64,000 nucleotides of DNA from Metabacillus mangrovi (GTDB lineage Bacteria; Bacillota; Bacilli; Bacillales; Bacillaceae), in assembly GCF_009711125.1 (NCBI RefSeq), contig NZ_WMIB01000010.1, positions 56,198 through 120,197 of the forward strand, in the 5' to 3' direction. Position 1 is the first letter of the stretch; each line of letters begins with the position of its first letter. Below the pieces are notes generated by a model that did not search any database, had not been told where the DNA came from, and saw only the letters and a program-made list of their open reading frames with translations. A program made the translations under genes and the position numbers. This document shows positions 14,701 through 22,989 of the stretch, one piece after another.

Positions 14701-15150
14701 CTATTCTTTTTCAAGCTTTTCAACTAAAAGTTTCAGCATTTCTTCCAAATCGTCCCTCGTTGCACGGTATAATTCCGGAGGGCCTCCATACGGATCAAGA
14801 ACATCCCGCGCTTCGGAAGCGGGGTGGACATACTCTGAAAGCGTATGGATTTTACCCCGTGCATCCGGAAATTTTTCAAGCATCAGCTGCTTATGGCTTC
14901 CGGTCATCGTCAGGATATGGGTCGCCCATTCCACATCCTTTCCGCTGAGCAGGCTTGAGCTGTGACTGAAGGCAATGCCTTTTTCCAGCAAAGCATCCTT
15001 CGCATAAGGGGATGCCCCGCTGCCGTCCATTGCAAAAACCCCGGCGGACTTTACTTTGATTTCCTCTGACCGCTTCATGAACTGCAGCAGCGCTTCGGCC
15101 ATCGGACTTCTGCATGTATTTCCTGTACAAACGAAAAGAACATTCGCCAC
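14701..15150 (-). CDS. ywlE: Protein-arginine phosphatase (low-molecular-weight PTP fold)
   Basis: Removes phosphate from arginine residues, opposing the McsB kinase that marks proteins for ClpCP. The P-loop FVCTGNTCRSP lies at the N-terminus and a VLDPYGGP loop supplies the catalytic aspartate. The Thr in CTGNT is the residue linked to arginine-phosphate specificity. The frame opens at a GTG at 15159, but the GTG at 15150 is 9 nt from GGAGGA and gives MANVLFVCTG, closer to the family length (149 residues). Confidence 0.92.
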   Translation of the reverse strand: MANVLFVCTGNTCRSPMAEALLQFMKRSEEIKVKSAGVFAMDGSGASPYAKDALLEKGIAFSHSSSLLSGKDVEWATHILTMTGSHKQLMLEKFPDARGKIHTLSEYVHPASEARDVLDPYGGPPELYRATRDDLEEMLKLLVEKLEKE

Positions 15151-15259
15151 TGATCCCACTCCTCCATCATCTATCTGGCACCGCTCCTTTAGCGGTTATC
15201 ATTTTATGTACCTTTATTGTACTACTAAGTGCAGCCTGCACCAAGTGTATCGCTAAATC

Positions 15260-15296
15260 AAAAACCAGACCTTTGCAGACAGGCCTGGTTTTTAAA
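15260..15296 (-). terminator. Terminator after mntP
   Basis: AAAACCAGACC / GGCCTGGTTTT hairpin with a T-run on either side, just beyond the mntP stop. Confidence 0.8.
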
Positions 15297-15852
15297 ATGG
15301 GAGCAGCAGTTTTATTCCGAAAACAAGCAAAATCGCGCCCCCGAGTATTTCGCTGTAGCTGCCGAGCCACCCCTGGACCCGCTTGCCTATGATCAGACCG
15401 AGCCATGTCAGGACCATGCTCACGAACCCGAACATGAGGATCGCAAGCATCGTCCTCGCCCCGTAGATTCCCAGGGTCAGTCCGACGGAAAAGCTGTCGA
15501 GGCTGACGCTTAAGGCAAACAGCAGCAATCCGAAGCCGGCCGGGGTAATAAGCGGAGCTTCATCTTTTTTAAACGATGCCACGACCATCTGGATGCCAAG
15601 CAGGATCAGAAGTCCTCCCCCTGCGTAACCTGCCACAGCCCCCAACTTATCGGACAGCATCCTGCCAAGACCCATTCCTGCAAGCGGCATGGCAATATGA
15701 AACAAGCCGATGACCAGGCCGATAAATAAGATCTGCCTGAGCCTGAGGGAAATCATCCCCATCCCAAGCCCTACCGAGAAGGCATCCATCCCTAAGGCTA
15801 AAGCCATCATAAACAGCGTAAGTATCTCGCCGATCACCGCTTCTATGTTCAT
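15292..15852 (-). CDS. mntP: Putative manganese efflux pump
   Basis: MntP (formerly YwlD/YebN) family inner-membrane exporter of Mn2+. The 186-residue protein has six predicted helices. It contains two copies of the family motif, [17 protein letters not shown] (about 17-33) and [17 protein letters not shown] (about 113-129), whose aspartates are ion ligands. The start ATG at 15852 follows GAGGAGGGAATGA. I see no yybP-ykoY manganese riboswitch in the 62-nt gap upstream. Confidence 0.93.
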   Translation of the reverse strand: MNIEAVIGEILTLFMMALALGMDAFSVGLGMGMISLRLRQILFIGLVIGLFHIAMPLAGMGLGRMLSDKLGAVAGYAGGGLLILLGIQMVVASFKKDEAPLITPAGFGLLLFALSVSLDSFSVGLTLGIYGARTMLAILMFGFVSMVLTWLGLIIGKRVQGWLGSYSEILGGAILLVFGIKLLLPF

Positions 15853-15914
15853 TCATTCCCTCCTCGGACACGCTCTGTTTCAGCATATGTCTGTCCAAAA
15901 AGGGTTAGAACGGG

Positions 15915-16961
15915 TTATTCGCTCCGCACTCTGTGTCCGGCAGCTTTCATCAGACGGTTCATTACAGCAAGTCCGACTCCTTCCTCGGAGAACGACTCGC
16001 TGAAGATCAGGTCCAGATCTTCTCTTTCATTAAATTGCCTCAACACCCTGTAGAGATTGGCTGCCACCGATTCAGGCTGGCTGAGGCTCCCGCAGGCAAT
16101 GACGGCATCTGCCCTGTAAAGATTTTTATGCTCCTCGACTGTAAGGATTCCCGTCTTCATCCCCTGCGAACGGGCTTCATCCACCGTCTGCTGCAGGAAA
16201 GCCCTCGATCCTTTCACGATGGTCATTGGAGCGTTTGGAGCATAGTGGGTATATTTCATCCCCGGTGAAATCGGCACGGCCGACTCATCTGCAAGGCCTC
16301 CATCCAGCTCTACCCGCCCGACGGCCCCTTCCAGCTGCTCTTTTGTCACGCCGCCGGGCCTGAGAATCACCGGAATCGGCTTTGTGCAGTCAAGAACCGT
16401 GGATTCCACACCTACCCCTGTTGCTCCCCCATCAATAATCCCCGCGATTTTCCCGTCCAGATCAAGCACAACATGCTTCGCCTCGGTCGGACTCGGCTTG
16501 CCTGATGTATTGGCGCTCGGGGCCGCAACCGGTACACCCGCCTGTTTGATGAGTGCCAGAGCGATCGGATGATCGGGCATGCGGATGGCGACTGTGGATA
16601 ACCCTGCAGTCACAAGCGGAGAAAGCCTGTCCTCCTTCAGAGGAAGGATGACCGTTAGGGCTCCTGGCCAAAACATGTTCATCAGCTTCATCGCATACGC
16701 CGGTATATCACGGACAAGCCCCAGAGCCTGTTCCTGGTCTGCTACATGCACGATCAGCGGATTATCTCCCGGTCTTCCTTTTGCATCATAAATTTTTTTG
16801 ACCGCTTCATCACTTTCGGCATTGGCCCCAAGTCCGTACACGGTTTCGGTCGGGAAGGCCACTGCCTCATTTGCGGCCAGGAGGCCGGCAGCCTGTGCAA
16901 TCTGTGGATAAAGTTTTTCAGGAGACTGCTTTTTATCCACAGTCCAATGGATCGTCTTCAT
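15915..16961 (-). CDS. ywlC: Threonylcarbamoyl-AMP synthase (Sua5/YwlC type)
   Basis: Makes threonylcarbamoyl-AMP from threonine, bicarbonate and ATP for t6A37 modification of ANN-decoding tRNAs. The 348-residue protein has the YrdC domain (about 15-215, with FPTETVYGLGANA) and the C-terminal Sua5 domain (about 230-345, PGMKYTHYAPNAP). The start ATG at 16961 follows AAGGAG. DnaA boxes lie inside its 5' coding region (16593, 16903, 16933) and just upstream; see the separate entry. Confidence 0.95.
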   Translation of the reverse strand: MKTIHWTVDKKQSPEKLYPQIAQAAGLLAANEAVAFPTETVYGLGANAESDEAVKKIYDAKGRPGDNPLIVHVADQEQALGLVRDIPAYAMKLMNMFWPGALTVILPLKEDRLSPLVTAGLSTVAIRMPDHPIALALIKQAGVPVAAPSANTSGKPSPTEAKHVVLDLDGKIAGIIDGGATGVGVESTVLDCTKPIPVILRPGGVTKEQLEGAVGRVELDGGLADESAVPISPGMKYTHYAPNAPMTIVKGSRAFLQQTVDEARSQGMKTGILTVEEHKNLYRADAVIACGSLSQPESVAANLYRVLRQFNEREDLDLIFSESFSEEGVGLAVMNRLMKAAGHRVRSE

Positions 16962-17123
16962 TTTTATCTGACTCCTTACTGTCCGGATCTGATTTTCCCT
17001 TCAGTTAGTTTACCACCGGAGAGTACGAAGTAAAAGCGGCGCTCTGTTTTTCCTGAAATCAGAAGGGCTTTATCCACAAAATGTGGATAAAGCCCTCTTT
17101 TTAGTGGATAACTCTGTTGATAA
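16593..17123. promoter_or_regulatory. DnaA-box cluster at ywlC
   Basis: There are five exact matches to the DnaA box TTATCCACA, in either orientation: 16593-16601, 16903-16911, 16933-16941, 17070-17078 and 17082-17090. Two one-mismatch boxes lie at 17103-17111 (AGTGGATAA) and 17115-17123 (TGTTGATAA). Six of the seven fall within 221 bp around the ywlC start. B. subtilis has DnaA-binding clusters away from oriC, and as I recall ywlC is one of them. This looks like a conserved DnaA-titration or regulatory site. Confidence 0.85.
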
Positions 17124-17144
17124 CGTATTTAGACCTATGCCGAA

Positions 17145-17588
17145 TCAGGCATTCTTGACCATTACGGCTGACCCCTTCCTTCTCAGCGAGGTTTGAACGT
17201 GTTCGGATTCGAGCATGCCCTTCGGAAGACGGTCCTCCGGCACCCGCTTGAACCCGACAGCTTCGAGAAAGTCGATGGAGGCTTGTCCTCCCGCCACTAG
17301 ATAGTAATTCTTCACATTCTTTTTGCGCCCTGCTTCATGAACGCTGCGGAAAAGCGATAGAATGTAAGCCTGATCCAGATCTTTCGACACCACAAGGGAA
17401 CGGAGCAAGCCGTTTTCCTCGTAAACTTCCAAACCGATGCAGGCGGAAATCTTCTCCCCGCCGTCTGTCATCAGCACAAACTGGTCAATCCTTTCAGGAA
17501 TGCCATCCGCATTAGACCCCGCTTCCTTCACGAATTCTATTAAACGGCCCGAATCCGAGGGCTCAGCGATCTTTAATTGATAAAACAT
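17145..17588 (-). CDS. ywlB: GNAT-family N-acetyltransferase YwlB
   Basis: Predicted acetyl-CoA-dependent N-acetyltransferase with unknown substrate. The 147 residues follow the GNAT fold: an N-terminal strand and helix (KIAEPSDSGRLIEFVKEA), a central ACIGLEVYEENGLLRSLVVSKD strand pair, a helix beginning with the acetyl-CoA contact region, and a C-terminal FLEAVGFKRVPEDRLP motif. The start ATG at 17588 follows GGGTGGGAGA. It lies between ywlC and spoIIR, as in B. subtilis. Confidence 0.85.
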   Translation of the reverse strand: MFYQLKIAEPSDSGRLIEFVKEAGSNADGIPERIDQFVLMTDGGEKISACIGLEVYEENGLLRSLVVSKDLDQAYILSLFRSVHEAGRKKNVKNYYLVAGGQASIDFLEAVGFKRVPEDRLPKGMLESEHVQTSLRRKGSAVMVKNA

Positions 17589-17663
17589 TCTCCCACCCCA
17601 TTGTCTATTGATAGTCCAATGTATGTGAGCGAATCTATTTTTATTCTCCCTCTTTCGGCAGAG

Positions 17664-17695
17664 AAAAAAAGAGACTGTTCTCTATGAGAACAGTC
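17664..17695 (-). terminator. Terminator overlapping the spoIIR stop codon
   Basis: The perfect 10-bp stem GACTGTTCTC/GAGAACAGTC with loop TAT is followed by CTTTTTTT on the minus strand. The hairpin includes the last codons and stop of spoIIR. Confidence 0.9.
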
Positions 17696-18329
17696 CGCTG
17701 AACCATTCGGCGAGAAAAAACTTCACTTCCGGCTCTGCCTTTTCTTTTTCAGCCGCTGCTTTCAGCTGCTGCTCTTTCTGGTCTGCTTCTTCCTCCTGCG
17801 CTTCCACTGCCTGTCCAGTTGAAAAATCGAGGAAGCAGAGCGGCGGGAACAATACGCACCACCAGTTCGCACCTTCACCATTGCCGAGCGTGATCAAAAT
17901 GGCCTCATATTCCCCGGCGGGATAAATAAACTCGCCGTAAAGCTTTGTTGGAAAGTGGACGCTGCTCCCATACTCTACTTTTACCGATTGATGGACGCCT
18001 TCCTTTTTAAGCTCCGCTGCAGCAATCTCCTCAACCTTGCCGATCTCTGAACGAATCAGCTCTCTTGCCTCTTCGATCGATGCAATCCCCTTTACCCACT
18101 CCGTGATTTCTTTGTTGACCTCATCCCGGATCCTCAGCTTTACAGCCTGGTCTTCAGGTGCATCACTGTTTGCAAGAATTCTCAGCCGGATCGCCTCATC
18201 CGGAATCACTTCAGGACTGTTCCCATCTTCAGCCGCCTGAGCTGCCGCTAAAGGCTGGCCGTATGTCTGCAGCAGTGCACCTGCTGTAATCAATAAAATG
18301 TATATAATCGCTAACGCTTGTTTTTTCAT
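17682..18329 (-). CDS. spoIIR: Stage II sporulation protein R
   Basis: Forespore-secreted signal that triggers SpoIIGA to process pro-sigma-E in the mother cell. The 215-residue protein has an N-terminal signal segment (about 5-30) and the conserved SpoIIR core (IRLRILANSDAPEDQAVKLR, NWWCVLFPPLCFLDF). A low-complexity E/K/A stretch is followed by the C-terminal FFLAEWFSGLFS. The start ATG at 18329 follows GAGGAGAT. The core is sigma-F-controlled in B. subtilis, but I could not find a convincing sigma-F promoter upstream. Confidence 0.95.
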   Translation of the reverse strand: MKKQALAIIYILLITAGALLQTYGQPLAAAQAAEDGNSPEVIPDEAIRLRILANSDAPEDQAVKLRIRDEVNKEITEWVKGIASIEEARELIRSEIGKVEEIAAAELKKEGVHQSVKVEYGSSVHFPTKLYGEFIYPAGEYEAILITLGNGEGANWWCVLFPPLCFLDFSTGQAVEAQEEEADQKEQQLKAAAEKEKAEPEVKFFLAEWFSGLFS

Positions 18330-18488
18330 ATCTCCTCAACCATCCCTTCTCTATCAAACAGTATGGACGGGAGCATCTGAAAGTAAACATGGAAAATGAA
18401 AATCTAGCAGTCTATCTGAAAATTTCTGCAGGTTCTATGGAAATAGATTCCTTTTTCCCCTATACTAAGCAGGAAACCGAAAGGATGG

Positions 18489-18698
18489 ATGAACTTGAAT
18501 AAAAAGAACCGGAAAGCCACCATAATCGGAGGTGCTGCTATTCTGGCAATAAGCGGACTGCTGTTTATCCAGGAGTACAGGAACCATCAGGCAAATCAGC
18601 TCATTATCGAAAAGTGCTTTACTGCTTTTGGAAAAGAGAGGGAAGCCGTAATAAAAAAGAATGGCTTATGGTCAAAAGTAACTTGTGAAATAAACTAG
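18489..18698 (+). CDS. Small single-pass membrane protein, unknown
   Basis: A 69-residue plus-strand protein starting at an ATG with an AAGGATGG site. It has a basic N-terminus (NLNKKNRKAT), one hydrophobic helix at about 11-27 (IIGGAAILAISGLLFIQEY), and a polar tail with two cysteines (KCFTAFGK, SKVTCEIN). No family is recognised. It is a lone gene, divergent from spoIIR, and its stop overlaps the stop of the convergent Nudix gene by 4 nt. The ribosome site and topology support it being real. Confidence 0.6.
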   Translation: MNLNKKNRKATIIGGAAILAISGLLFIQEYRNHQANQLIIEKCFTAFGKEREAVIKKNGLWSKVTCEIN

Positions 18699-19291
18699 CC
18701 GGACCTTAGTGATCCGCTTAAGCCGATTCTTTTAAAAAGCTCCGCATAATACGCTTTCGGATGCGGAACAAACCGGGAGAGATCAGTGCACGTCCTAGTT
18801 TCTCCAAGAAGCTGAATGCTGCTGCGGTCTCCAAGAATGAGCTCTTGAAATTCGTTGATATCCGCCTTAACCACTCCCGCCACTTCTTCTTCCTGAAAAA
18901 CAAAGTCAGGCTGCCGGGGAAGTCTGTAAAGGAACACATGGGCAAGCTCACGGTCTATGATAGTCCCGCTGCTGCTTGTCCAGGGAATCACGCCGAGCGG
19001 CTCCAGATCCTGAAAAGCCACCTTCAGCCCAAGCTCCTCTTCGATTTCACGCACCCCATCCTCCGGCGTTTCATCTGCAAGCAGATGCCCTGCCGAAGTG
19101 ATGTCGTACAGATCCGGGTAGTCTTTCTTCGAGGCGCTGCGGAGCTGAAAATAAAGAAAGACACGCCTCTCCTGTTCTTCGATCATCCAGCAGTGGAACG
19201 TCTCGTGCCACCAGCCTTTTTCGTGAATTTCATCCCTCGAAGCCGTCCCGAGCATCCGGCCTTTTTCATCCAGTACCTTTAAATACTCCAT
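18695..19291 (-). CDS. Nudix hydrolase, IPP-isomerase-like
   Basis: Nudix-fold hydrolase or isomerase-like protein of 198 residues. The Nudix box is AGHLLADETPEDGVREIEEE with LG following, fitting G-x5-E-x7-REUxEExGU. The N-terminus (LKVLDEKGRMLGTASRDEIH) and the WHETFHCWM segment resemble the Idi-like Nudix proteins common in Bacillus, whose substrate is usually unknown. The start ATG at 19291 has a close GAAGAGGG. Its stop codon overlaps a small convergent plus-strand gene. Confidence 0.85.
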   Translation of the reverse strand: MEYLKVLDEKGRMLGTASRDEIHEKGWWHETFHCWMIEEQERRVFLYFQLRSASKKDYPDLYDITSAGHLLADETPEDGVREIEEELGLKVAFQDLEPLGVIPWTSSSGTIIDRELAHVFLYRLPRQPDFVFQEEEVAGVVKADINEFQELILGDRSSIQLLGETRTCTDLSRFVPHPKAYYAELFKRIGLSGSLRSG

Positions 19292-19312
19292 CCCTCTTCA
19301 AGCCCCCTGATC

Positions 19313-20161
19313 TTATCGGACCGCGAACACCATCCGATCCTTCCCGTTTATATCAAATACGATTTCGGTCTTCGCATCCGGAAGAGCTTCTTTAAGAAGG
19401 GCCGCTACCGCTTCTCCCTGACCGGCTCCGATTTCAAAAGCTGTAATTCCGGGTGTATGGAGCATCGAAGGCAGGCCTGCACAAAGCCTCCGGTAAAAAT
19501 CGAGCCCATCCTTGCCGCCTGCAAGCGCCCGTAACGGTTCATGATCCTTTACAACTTCAGAAAGGCCGCGGACGTCTTCATCCGGAATATAAGGAGGGTT
19601 TGAAACAATCAGATCAAATGTTTTTCCTTCCAGCGGCTCATACAAATCCCCTTGTACAAAACGGACATCTGCCTTGTTTTGCAAGGCATTCTTCTGTGCC
19701 ACCTCAAGGGATTCAGGCGCGATATCCGTCCCGGTCACATCCAGCTCCGGAATCTCCAGGGCGAGCGTGACGGCAATAGCGCCTGAGCCGGTTCCGATAT
19801 CTGCTGCCGAGAGGGGCTGACCAGATGGAAAATGAGCTTTTATCCTTGATTTAATGCCTTCAATTAATTCTTCCGTTTCCGGCCTTGGAATCAGCACCTC
19901 ACGATTTACTTCAAAGCGCCTGCCGTAAAATTCTTCATAGCCTGTCAGGTGCTGGACCGGCACTCCGTCCGCATGGAGCCGGACATCCCTTTCAAATGCG
20001 CTCTTAGCACCGCTGCCGATTTCCATACGGAAACTGGCCAGCATTTCGGACCTGCTCATCTTCAAATGGTGCCTCAGAAGCCATTCACCTGCATTTTCAT
20101 CTCTTCCCGCATCACTTAAAAAAAGAGAAGCCCATTTCAGGGCTTCAAATACGGTTGTCAT
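19313..20161 (-). CDS. prmC: Release factor glutamine N5-methyltransferase
   Basis: Methylates the Gln of the GGQ motif in peptide chain release factors, using S-adenosylmethionine. The 282 residues include an N-terminal helical domain (about 1-75), the SAM motif ADIGTGSGAIAVTLA (about 120-134) and the catalytic NPPY at about 188-191. The ATG overlaps the prfA stop (ATGA), so it is translationally coupled to the gene of its substrate. Confidence 0.97.
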   Translation of the reverse strand: MTTVFEALKWASLFLSDAGRDENAGEWLLRHHLKMSRSEMLASFRMEIGSGAKSAFERDVRLHADGVPVQHLTGYEEFYGRRFEVNREVLIPRPETEELIEGIKSRIKAHFPSGQPLSAADIGTGSGAIAVTLALEIPELDVTGTDIAPESLEVAQKNALQNKADVRFVQGDLYEPLEGKTFDLIVSNPPYIPDEDVRGLSEVVKDHEPLRALAGGKDGLDFYRRLCAGLPSMLHTPGITAFEIGAGQGEAVAALLKEALPDAKTEIVFDINGKDRMVFAVR

Positions 20162-21240
20162 CAGCTTTCCGCCTGTTCCAGCCTGCTGGACTGGTCTTCG
20201 ACAATCAAGGCGTCAATGACTTCATCAAGCTTTCCTTCAAGAATCTGGTCAAGCTTTTGAATCGTCAGACCGATGCGGTGGTCTGTTACACGATTCTGAG
20301 GAAAGTTATAGGTGCGGATCCGCTCGGAACGGTCTCCTGATCCGACCGCAAGCTTACGTGTCTGATCATATTCCGCCTGTGCTTCCCGCTGGAATTTATC
20401 ATAGACACGTGCACGGAGTACTTTCATCGCCTTTTCTTTGTTTTTAATCTGGGATTTCTCATCCTGGCAGCTCACGACTGTCATCGTCGGCAGATGGGTA
20501 AGGCGGACAGCGGACATCGTCGTGTTAACACTCTGTCCCCCCGGTCCGCTTGAAGCGAACGTATCGACACGGATATCCTTGTCATGGATTTGAACTTCCA
20601 CTTCCTCTGCTTCCGGAAGACAGGCAACGGTAGCTGTGGATGTATGGATCCGGCCCCCGGACTCTGTTTCAGGAACACGCTGGACGCGGTGCGCTCCATT
20701 TTCGAACTTCATTTTGGAATAAGCGCCCTTGCCCGTCAGCATAAAGATGATCTCCTTATATCCGCCGACTCCGGTAGAGTTCGCCTCCATTACTTCTGTC
20801 TTCCAGCCCTGTGATTCAGCGAAGCGGCTGTACATGCGGTACAGATCTCCGGCAAACAGTGCAGCCTCATCTCCGCCTGCCGCACCGCGGATTTCCATGA
20901 TTACGTTCTTGTCATCGTTCGGGTCCTTTGGAACGAGAAGGAGCTTCAGCTTTTCGTTCAGCCCGGCTTCCTGGTCCTGAAGCTCGGACAGCTCTTCCTT
21001 CACCATTTCGCGCATATCGGCATCAAGCTTATCATCAAGCATCGCTTTCGCATCCGCAATCTGCTCACGAACGGATTTATATTCCCTATATGCTTCCACT
21101 GTATCTGACAGATCGGATTGTTCTTTTGAATAGTCTCTCAGCTTTTTCGGATCACCGATGATATCCGGGTCCATCAGGAGCTGATTCAATTTTTCATAAC
21201 GCTCTTCAACCGCTTGCAAACGATCTAACACGTTCTTCAC
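20161..21240 (-). CDS. prfA: Peptide chain release factor 1
   Basis: Recognises UAA and UAG stop codons and triggers peptide release. The 359 residues carry the PET (PxT) anticodon-like tripeptide at about 190-192 and the GGQ motif at about 234-236 ([11 protein letters not shown]), whose Gln is the target of the following prmC. The ATG at 21240 begins [15 protein letters not shown], the normal start. Confidence 0.98.
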   Translation of the reverse strand: MKNVLDRLQAVEERYEKLNQLLMDPDIIGDPKKLRDYSKEQSDLSDTVEAYREYKSVREQIADAKAMLDDKLDADMREMVKEELSELQDQEAGLNEKLKLLLVPKDPNDDKNVIMEIRGAAGGDEAALFAGDLYRMYSRFAESQGWKTEVMEANSTGVGGYKEIIFMLTGKGAYSKMKFENGAHRVQRVPETESGGRIHTSTATVACLPEAEEVEVQIHDKDIRVDTFASSGPGGQSVNTTMSAVRLTHLPTMTVVSCQDEKSQIKNKEKAMKVLRARVYDKFQREAQAEYDQTRKLAVGSGDRSERIRTYNFPQNRVTDHRIGLTIQKLDQILEGKLDEVIDALIVEDQSSRLEQAES

Positions 21241-21420
21241 CTCTGGGATTTCCTAGCTAATTCTTTCAGCCGGCCTATTTGTACCAGCAGCAAATCCTGT
21301 ACGGCATTTTAGCGCCGGCCGCTGGGTATAACATTCTAATTATAGTACAGGTGAGCCCAACAATCAAAAGCATTTTCCCGGCCTGTTTGTGATAAAGTAA
21401 GGAGGAAAGGGGCGCTCACC

Positions 21421-21861
21421 ATGATCCTGTCCGCAGCTCTTATTTTGGCGGTACTGTTCATCACCGGAGTGGTGTATGCAGCATCTGCTGCAGCGAAAGA
21501 CAAAGATGAGGGGGAAATGAATATGGCATTCCGCAATTTATACGTATATCTCGTTTTATTCGCTACGCTGATGATGTCCATCGGCGGTTCAGTCGGCGTC
21601 TTTATGTCAGCAGCCGATTATGTATCTCCTCCCACTTACTACCAAAGCTATTCTGATTTTAAAACCATGAAGGAAGAAACCGCCAAGAAACCGTTAAGCG
21701 AAGAACAAATCAAAGAACAGTTTGATGATGCCGTCGCAGGCGAGAAACAGCGCGCCAAGGAAAATGCACTGAACGGAATCATTAAAAGCCTCGGCTGGAT
21801 CGTGATCCCGTTCCCGGTCTTCCTGTATTTTCAGCGCCAGGTCAGGAGGAAACAGGAATGA
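21421..21861 (+). CDS. Membrane protein of unknown function (three predicted helices)
   Basis: A 146-residue plus-strand protein. The ATG at 21421 follows TAAGGAGGAAAGG, a strong site. It has hydrophobic helices at about 2-22 (ILSAALILAVLFITGVVYAA), 40-65 (LYVYLVLFATLMMSIGGSVG) and 122-138 (IIKSLGWIVIPFPVFLYF), with a soluble charged loop between the last two. The NLYVYLVLFATLMM segment recalls DUF5671-type proteins, but I am not sure. It overlaps the next gene by 4 nt. Confidence 0.75.
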   Translation: MILSAALILAVLFITGVVYAASAAAKDKDEGEMNMAFRNLYVYLVLFATLMMSIGGSVGVFMSAADYVSPPTYYQSYSDFKTMKEETAKKPLSEEQIKEQFDDAVAGEKQRAKENALNGIIKSLGWIVIPFPVFLYFQRQVRRKQE

Positions 21862-22241
21862 TCCGCCGCATTCATCACGCAGCCATCATCTGCTCGGATT
21901 ATGATGCATCCAAAGCTTTTTATACAAACACACTCGGCTTCCGGGTCATTGAAGAAACCTACCGGGAAGAAAGAGATTCCTTCAAGCTGGACTTGGCAGT
22001 GGGGGAAGACGGACAGATCGAGCTGTTTTCTTTCCCGGATCCTCCTCCCCGGCCAACCGGTCCGGAAGCGAGAGGATTAAGGCACCTTGCGTTCAGCACC
22101 TCTGATCTTGACGGAGCTGTTGAAGAACTCGCAGCCAAAGGCGTTCCATGCGAACCAGTCCGGGTCGATGAATTAACCGGAAGACGCTTCACCTTTTTCA
22201 GAGACCCTGACGATCTGCCGCTTGAGCTGTACGAAGACTGA
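21858..22241 (+). CDS. ywkD: VOC (glyoxalase/bleomycin-resistance) family protein YwkD
   Basis: Single-domain vicinal-oxygen-chelate protein of 127 residues with the betaalphabetabetabeta repeat pattern. Likely metal ligands are His6/His7 (RRIHHAAIICSD), Glu in GQIELFSF, His in LRHLAFST and the C-terminal Glu in LPLELYED. It closely follows the YwkD/YaeR type; the substrate is unknown, so lactoylglutathione lyase activity should not be assumed. The ATG overlaps the previous stop (ATGA). Confidence 0.88.
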   Translation: MIRRIHHAAIICSDYDASKAFYTNTLGFRVIEETYREERDSFKLDLAVGEDGQIELFSFPDPPPRPTGPEARGLRHLAFSTSDLDGAVEELAAKGVPCEPVRVDELTGRRFTFFRDPDDLPLELYED

Positions 22242-22304
22242 TTCGACATTCCCCCTGCGCAAATGCACTGACTTTGCCGAACAGCTTCTTGTTTTGTCTT
22301 TTGC

Positions 22305-22333
22305 AAAGGAGATTGAAACAGAACAGCGAATTC
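22305..22333 (+). promoter_or_regulatory. Sigma-H-like promoter of racA
   Basis: AAAGGAGAT (22305-22313), 11-nt spacer, then AGCGAATTC (22325-22333), against the sigma-H consensus RNAGGAWWW-N11-12-RNNGAATWW. racA is sigma-H-dependent in B. subtilis. Confidence 0.65.
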
Positions 22334-22363
22334 CTTTGTATCAAGAGATAGGGGGAATGTTTC

Positions 22364-22894
22364 ATGAACACTGCCGCCGTAGCCAAAGAACTTGGAGTCT
22401 CTACCAAAACCGTTCAGCGCTGGGTAAAGCAGCTGAACCTGCCTATGGAACGAAACGAACTCGGACACTACCATTACGGTCAAAACGACTTGGAACTGCT
22501 TAAAAATGTAAGAGAACAGCTTCATAACGGCGTTCTTCTTCAAGACATAAAAGCCGTCGCCAAAACGTTCGAAGAAACTTCTGCAGCTGCCGCTGAAGAA
22601 ACCATTGAAGAAACCTCCACTCCGGAAAATGACAGCCGGATCGATGAACTTGAAGCTAAACTTCAGCTCCTGGAGCAGAAATTAAACCATAAAGCGGACG
22701 CTGTCGTCTCCTACCAGCTCCTCCAGCATCGCAGAGAAATGGAAGAACTGAACACTAAGATTCAAAAAATCGAACAGACCATCGACATCCTCTTCGCCCA
22801 GCTGCCGGATGCCCAAACAGAGCCTGCACTCACTTTTGAACACCAGAAGGTTGGAAAACGCAAGGGGCTGCTGAAATCCATCTTTAGTTTGTGA
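22364..22894 (+). CDS. racA: Chromosome-anchoring protein RacA
   Basis: Kinetochore-like protein that tethers the origin region to the cell pole at the onset of sporulation, binding DNA through an N-terminal MerR-like domain and DivIVA through its C-terminus. The 176 residues include the HTH (MNTAAVAKELGVSTKTVQRW, about 1-20) and winged region (to about 60). An acidic linker and a coiled coil (about 95-150, LEAKLQLLEQKLNHKADAVV) follow, then a basic end. The ATG at 22364 follows AGGGGGAATG. It lies downstream of ywkD, as in B. subtilis. Confidence 0.93.
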   Translation: MNTAAVAKELGVSTKTVQRWVKQLNLPMERNELGHYHYGQNDLELLKNVREQLHNGVLLQDIKAVAKTFEETSAAAAEETIEETSTPENDSRIDELEAKLQLLEQKLNHKADAVVSYQLLQHRREMEELNTKIQKIEQTIDILFAQLPDAQTEPALTFEHQKVGKRKGLLKSIFSL

Positions 22895-22898
22895 CGCA

Positions 22899-22926
22899 TG
22901 ACCAGCCCGCGGGCTGGTTTTTTTTA
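22899..22926 (+). terminator. Terminator after racA
   Basis: The perfect palindrome ACCAGCCCGCGGGCTGGT is followed by TTTTTTTT. Confidence 0.92.
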
Positions 22927-22989
22927 GTTTTTAAGGAGAGGTTGTGGGAACGGGCGGAACCGGGGTACGGTCCTGGAAAACGAGGGAAA

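Noticed and set aside
15853..15914. Manganese (yybP-ykoY) riboswitch ahead of mntP
   Set aside because: The gap to the upstream gene is only 62 nt and no aptamer-like structure is visible.
17066..17105. Perfect palindrome GGGCTTTATCCACA/TGTGGATAAAGCCC read as the ywlB terminator
   Set aside because: The T-run lies on the plus strand, where no gene ends; the arms are exact DnaA boxes, so it is listed in the DnaA cluster. A dual role is possible.
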